Origin: Armatimonadota bacterium | Lineage (GTDB): Bacteria > Sysuimicrobiota > Sysuimicrobiia > Sysuimicrobiales > JACQTN01 | DNA length: 7,896 nt | Reading direction: 5' to 3' | NCBI GenBank assembly: GCA_016210785.1 | Contig: JACQTN010000350.1 | Coordinates: 1 to 7,896 of the forward strand | Shown: piece by piece, positions 4,893-7,896 of the stretch | Layout: each line of letters opens with the position of its first letter | Numbering within the stretch: position 1 is the first letter of the stretch | The notes under the pieces: generated by a model | Seen by the model: the letters and a program-made list of their open reading frames with translations, nothing else | Databases searched by the model: none | What the model was told of the DNA's origin: nothing | Made by a program: the position numbers and the translations under genes

Positions 4893-6398
4893 ATGAACGT
4901 TGTGCGATACGTCATCGTGCTGGCGGCGCTGGCCGTGGCGGCGGTGCCCCCGCTGGCCTCGGCCCAGGGGCCGTCGTCCATCACCGTGGTGGTGCCGGCG
5001 GACATCCGGTCGCTGGACAAAGCCGTGGAGAACCTGTTCAACTCCGCCATCGTGGGCAGCAATATCCTGGACCGGCTGTTCCAGTTCGACGAGAAGATGC
5101 GCCTGCAGCCCATGCTGGCGCTGTCGGCCAAGACAGTGAACGACAGGACGTGGGAGTTCAAGCTGCGGCAGGGCGTGAAGTTCCAGAACGGCGAGCCGTT
5201 CGACGCCCAGACCGTGCGCTACACGGTCGATCGGGCCAAGAACTTCCCGCGGTCGGCGCTGCCGTATCTGGTCCGGGACATCACCAGCGTGGAGACGCCC
5301 GACCCCTACACGGTGCGCATGACCACCGGCACGCCCGACCCCACGCTCCCCAACAAGTTCGCCTGGATCGACATCGTGCCGCCCAGGTACGCGGAGCAGG
5401 CCGGGCTGCGATTCGGCGAGCAGCCGGTGGGCACGGGGCCCTACCGGCTCGTCTCCTGGGCCAAGGGCAGCGAGATCGTGACAGAGGCCAACCCCAACTA
5501 CTGGGGCGGCAAGCCCACCATCGCCCGCGTCGTCTACCGGATTGTCCCCGAGCCGGCCACCCGCACCGCGATGCTGCTCAACGGTGAGGCCGACCTGATC
5601 ACCAACCTGGACCCCGACATCGTGGACCGCCTGGCCAACAGCCCCAGGACCAAGGTGGTCCGCGGCATCGGGCTGCGCCGGATGCTGCTGGTCATCGGCC
5701 CGCTGCAGCGGCCGCTGGATGACGTGCGCATCCGCCAGGCCCTCAACTACGCCGTGGACCGCGACACCATCATCCGCACCATCCTCCGCGGTTACGCGCG
5801 GAAGACCAACGGGCTGATCCACTCCATCATCGCCGGGCACCTGAACCAGCTCGACACCTACTATGACTACAATCCCGCCAAAGCCCGGGAGCTGATGGCC
5901 GCCGCGGGCTATCCCGGCGGTTTCGCCGTGGACATGTACACGACCGTCGGCACCTTCCCCAAGGACAAGGAGACCGCCGAGGCGATCGCGGCGCAATACC
6001 GGCAGGTGGGCATCCGCGTGAACCTGATCACCATGGAGTGGGGCAAGTTCTTCGCCCAGCTCAACACCAAGCAGATGCGCGGGCTCTCCTACATGCGCTA
6101 TGGCAATTCCATCGGCGATCCCAGCGAGGGGTACTTCTACTCCGTCTGGTCCAAGGGCGTGCGGCCGTACGTCACCGACGCGCGCGTGGACGAGATGTTC
6201 GAGAAGGCCCAGTCCACTGTGGATCCGCAGCGGCGGATCTCACTGTTCCGGGAGATGGAGCGACACGCCATCACGCAGGTGGCGCCTCAGATCTTCCTGT
6301 TCGAGCTGGAGAACCTGTTCGGCCTCAGCCGGCGTCTGAACTGGACGCCGACGCCGGAGGAGACCATCAACCTGCGGGGGGCGACGCTGGCCCGGTGA
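4893..6398 (+). CDS. ABC transporter substrate-binding protein, family 5 (dipeptide/oligopeptide type)
   Basis: Periplasmic receptor of the plus-strand importer, 501 residues. Residues 1-24 are a clean Sec signal peptide (hydrophobic VIVLAALAVAAV, cleavage expected after ASA before Gln25), again with no lipobox cysteine. Family motifs are in order: ADIRSLDKAVEN (36-47), LFQFDEKMRLQPMLA (62-76), WEFKLRQGVKFQNGEPF (87-103), QPVGTGPYRLVSW (177-189), ANPNYWGGKP (199-208), LLNGEADLITNL (228-239), RQALNYAVDRD (281-291) and YDYNPAKARELMAAAGYPGG (324-343). It follows the RraA-like gene by 55 bp and precedes its permeases by 61 bp; a strong hairpin fills part of that second gap. It is a paralogue of the minus-strand binding protein, with shared motifs but divergent ligand-lobe sequence, so the two importers probably take different ligands. 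The ligand is unknown; family members also bind nickel, opines, sugars and other solutes. Confidence 0.94.
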   Translation: MNVVRYVIVLAALAVAAVPPLASAQGPSSITVVVPADIRSLDKAVENLFNSAIVGSNILDRLFQFDEKMRLQPMLALSAKTVNDRTWEFKLRQGVKFQNGEPFDAQTVRYTVDRAKNFPRSALPYLVRDITSVETPDPYTVRMTTGTPDPTLPNKFAWIDIVPPRYAEQAGLRFGEQPVGTGPYRLVSWAKGSEIVTEANPNYWGGKPTIARVVYRIVPEPATRTAMLLNGEADLITNLDPDIVDRLANSPRTKVVRGIGLRRMLLVIGPLQRPLDDVRIRQALNYAVDRDTIIRTILRGYARKTNGLIHSIIAGHLNQLDTYYDYNPAKARELMAAAGYPGGFAVDMYTTVGTFPKDKETAEAIAAQYRQVGIRVNLITMEWGKFFAQLNTKQMRGLSYMRYGNSIGDPSEGYFYSVWSKGVRPYVTDARVDEMFEKAQSTVDPQRRISLFREMERHAITQVAPQIFLFELENLFGLSRRLNWTPTPEETINLRGATLAR

Positions 6399-6407
6399 AG
6401 AGGGCCG

Positions 6408-6435
6408 GGGCCCGCGCCGGTTCCGGCGCGGGCCC
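6408..6435 (+). promoter_or_regulatory. Intercistronic G/C hairpin between binding-protein and permease genes
   Basis: GGGCCCGCGCCGG (6408-6420) and CCGGCGCGGGCCC (6423-6435) are exact reverse complements, 13 bp each and wholly G/C, separated by TT. In RNA this would fold as a 12-bp stem with a GTTC loop. It begins 10 nt after the binding-protein stop and ends 24 nt before the permease GTG. No T-run follows, so it is not a standard intrinsic terminator. In other ABC operons, structures in this position protect the upstream binding-protein mRNA from 3' decay and lower permease expression; that role is inferred here. Confidence 0.75.
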
Positions 6436-6459
6436 GGCGCATGGCGGCAGGGTGGACGC

Positions 6460-7380
6460 GTGAGCCGGTACGTTGGCGTACGGCTGATCCAGTCGGTCGC
6501 CGTGCTCGTCCTCGCGACGATCGTCGCATTCGCGCTGCTGCACCTGGCGGGCGATCCGGTGCAGTTGATGCTGGGCGACATGGCAACGCCGGAGGATGTG
6601 ACCCGGCTGCGCCGGGAGCTGGGCCTGGACCGGCCCCTGGCAGTGCAGTACTGGCGGTGGCTTCGCGGGGCCGTGGGAGGCGACGTCGGCCAGTCCATTC
6701 GCTACCAGCAACCCGCCGCGCGACTGGTCGCCGAGCGCCTCCCCGCCTCGCTCCTGCTGGCGGCCACGGCGATGGGGATCGCCGTGGCCGCGGGCGTGCC
6801 GCTGGGTATCCTCGGGGCGCTGTTCCGCAACTCCTGGATCGACCATCTGGTTCGCACCATCGCCGTGCTGGGGCAGTCCATCCCTTTCTTCTGGCTGGCG
6901 CTGATGTTCATCGTGCTGTTCTCGGTGCAGTTGGAGTGGCTGCCCACCTCCGGGTACGGGACGTGGCGGCACCTGGTGATGCCCGCGGTCACGCTGAGCA
7001 CGCTGTCCATGGCGCGCATCGCGCGCCTGCTGCGATCGTCGCTGCTGGATGTGCTCAATGAAGATTACGTCCGCACCGCGCACGGCAAGGGGCTGGACCC
7101 GTCGCGGGTCGTCCTCCGTCACGCGCTGAAGAACGCGGCCCTGCCCGTCATCACCGTCATCGCCCTGCAGCTGGGGGCCGTGTTCGGCGGCGCGGTCATC
7201 ACCGAGACGATCTTCGCCTGGCCCGGCATCGGCCGCCTTTCCATCGATGCGGCGGTGAGCCGCGACTACCCGCTCTTCCAGGGGATCGTGGTGCTCACGG
7301 CCATCACCTTCGTCTTGCTGAACCTGACCACCGACCTGCTCTACGCGGTGCTCGATCCGCGGATCCGGTACTCGTCATGA
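6460..7380 (+). CDS. ABC transporter permease, DppB/OppB type
   Basis: Inner-membrane permease, 306 residues, forming a channel with the DppC-type partner that follows. A first helix (about 8-29) leads to LAGDPVQLMLGD, then the periplasmic RRELGLDRPLAVQYWRWL (51-68). Further hydrophobic segments lie at about 97-122, 133-157, 172-190, 228-249 and 273-298. The cytoplasmic EAA loop that docks to the ATPase is clear at 201-229 (EDYVRTAHGKGLDPSRV, then RHALKNAALP), as is VITETIFAWPGIGRL (246-260) and the C-terminal YAVLDPRIRY. The start is a GTG at 6460 with AGGGTGG (6449-6455) 4 nt upstream. The stop overlaps the next start as ATGA, a sign of coupled translation. The gene looks intact and full length. 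Confidence 0.95.
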   Translation: MSRYVGVRLIQSVAVLVLATIVAFALLHLAGDPVQLMLGDMATPEDVTRLRRELGLDRPLAVQYWRWLRGAVGGDVGQSIRYQQPAARLVAERLPASLLLAATAMGIAVAAGVPLGILGALFRNSWIDHLVRTIAVLGQSIPFFWLALMFIVLFSVQLEWLPTSGYGTWRHLVMPAVTLSTLSMARIARLLRSSLLDVLNEDYVRTAHGKGLDPSRVVLRHALKNAALPVITVIALQLGAVFGGAVITETIFAWPGIGRLSIDAAVSRDYPLFQGIVVLTAITFVLLNLTTDLLYAVLDPRIRYSS

Positions 7381-7896
7381 CGTGGAGGGCGCTGCGGCGG
7401 AATCCCGCCGGGCTGGCCGGCGCGGCAGTGCTGGGGGCGGTGTGCCTGAGCGTGCTGCTGGCGCCGCTGCTGGCGCCGGGAGATCCCGCGGAGCAGGACC
7501 TGGATCGCCGGCTGCAGCCTCCGGCGTGGGCTCCGGGCGGGACCTGGCGCCACCCCCTGGGCACCGACGCGCTGGGGCGCGACATCCTCAGCCGCGTGCT
7601 GTACGGTGGAAGGGTGTCGCTGCTGATCGGCGTGGTGGGCGTGACGCTGGCGGGTTCCCTGGGGCTGGCGCTGGGGCTGGCGGCGGGCTACGTGGGGGGC
7701 GCGGCCGACGCGTTCATCATGCGCCTGGCCGACGTGCAGCTGGCGATCCCGTTCATCCTGCTGGCCATCGGGCTCATCGCCGCCATCGGGCCCAACGTGC
7801 GCAACCTGATCCTGGTGCTGGGCGTGACGGGCTGGGTAGTTTATGCGCGGGTGATCCGCGCCGCGGTGCTCGGGCTGCGCCACCGGGAGTTCGTGG
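7377..7896 (+). CDS. ABC transporter permease, DppC/OppC type (C-terminus beyond right edge)
   Basis: Second permease of the plus-strand importer; 173 residues are visible and the frame is open at the right edge. It begins MTWRALRRNPAGLAGAAVLG with a first helix at about 12-33. A periplasmic stretch ends in the diagnostic HPLGTDALGRDILSRVLYGG (59-78). Further helices fall at about 82-106, 119-138 and 142-158. VIRAAVLGLRHREFV (159-173) enters the EAA loop where the window stops. The ATG at 7377 overlaps the DppB stop by 4 bp (ATGA), and there is no separate Shine-Dalgarno site, which fits translational coupling. ATPase genes would normally follow, but none are in view. Confidence 0.93.
   Translation, partial: MTWRALRRNPAGLAGAAVLGAVCLSVLLAPLLAPGDPAEQDLDRRLQPPAWAPGGTWRHPLGTDALGRDILSRVLYGGRVSLLIGVVGVTLAGSLGLALGLAAGYVGGAADAFIMRLADVQLAIPFILLAIGLIAAIGPNVRNLILVLGVTGWVVYARVIRAAVLGLRHREFV

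Noticed and set aside
4758..5996. Minus-strand open frame of about 412 codons opposite the plus-strand binding protein
   Set aside because: It is Val/Gly/His/Arg-rich without recognisable motifs and fully antisense to a well-supported gene.
6408..6435. The intercistronic hairpin as an intrinsic terminator
   Set aside because: No run of T follows the stem, and the permease genes needed by the upstream binding protein come directly after it.
1..7896. CRISPR arrays, insertion sequences, tRNA or rRNA genes, phage genes
   Set aside because: I saw no spaced identical repeats of CRISPR size, transposase motifs, RNA gene signatures or phage proteins; the genes are ordinary chromosomal transport and metabolism genes.

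Overview
The window is bacterial, clearly high in G+C, and densely packed with transport and catabolic genes. Neither substrate-binding protein has a lipobox cysteine; both have Sec-type signal peptides. This fits a diderm host with periplasmic binding proteins better than a classical Gram-positive one. The sequence does not fix the phylum. Similar gene sets occur in Betaproteobacteria and in soil or sediment lineages such as Rokubacteria-like or Chloroflexi-like bacteria, but that is an impression, not a result.

Layout. On the left (1-1695, minus strand) is the start of a dipeptide/oligopeptide ABC importer: a periplasmic binding protein (202-1695) followed by the N-terminus of a DppB-type permease that runs off the left edge. 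Next is a 551-bp divergent intergenic region (1696-2246). It holds a short 15-bp degenerate tandem repeat, a good sigma-70-type promoter facing right, and a tight cluster of GGTATCC-centred repeats just before the next gene. On the right (2247-7896, plus strand) is one apparent operon: a FadR-type GntR regulator, a metal-dependent amidohydrolase, an RraA/HMG-aldolase-like protein, a second family-5 binding protein, a DppB-type permease and a DppC-type permease cut by the right edge. The first two genes overlap, DppB and DppC overlap by 4 bp, and the other gaps are 22, 55 and 61 bp. The 61-bp gap holds a perfect 13-bp all-G/C inverted repeat.

How the genes may work together (inference). The two importers would bring small peptides, amides or similar organic compounds into the cell. 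The cytosolic amidohydrolase would cleave an amide, peptide or ring bond. The RraA-family protein would act on a hydroxy-oxo-acid or oxaloacetate-like product. The GntR protein probably senses the substrate or an intermediate and represses its own promoter through the repeats that overlap the predicted transcription start and the ribosome binding site. No transporter ATPase genes are in view; they may lie beyond the edges.

Most of the window is a recognisable catabolic/transport locus. The least ordinary points are the operator-like repeat array, the out-of-frame 3' extension of the regulator into the amidohydrolase gene, the intercistronic hairpin, and the E-X20-R-D active-site variant in the RraA-like protein. 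I did not find evidence for a wholly new kind of system.
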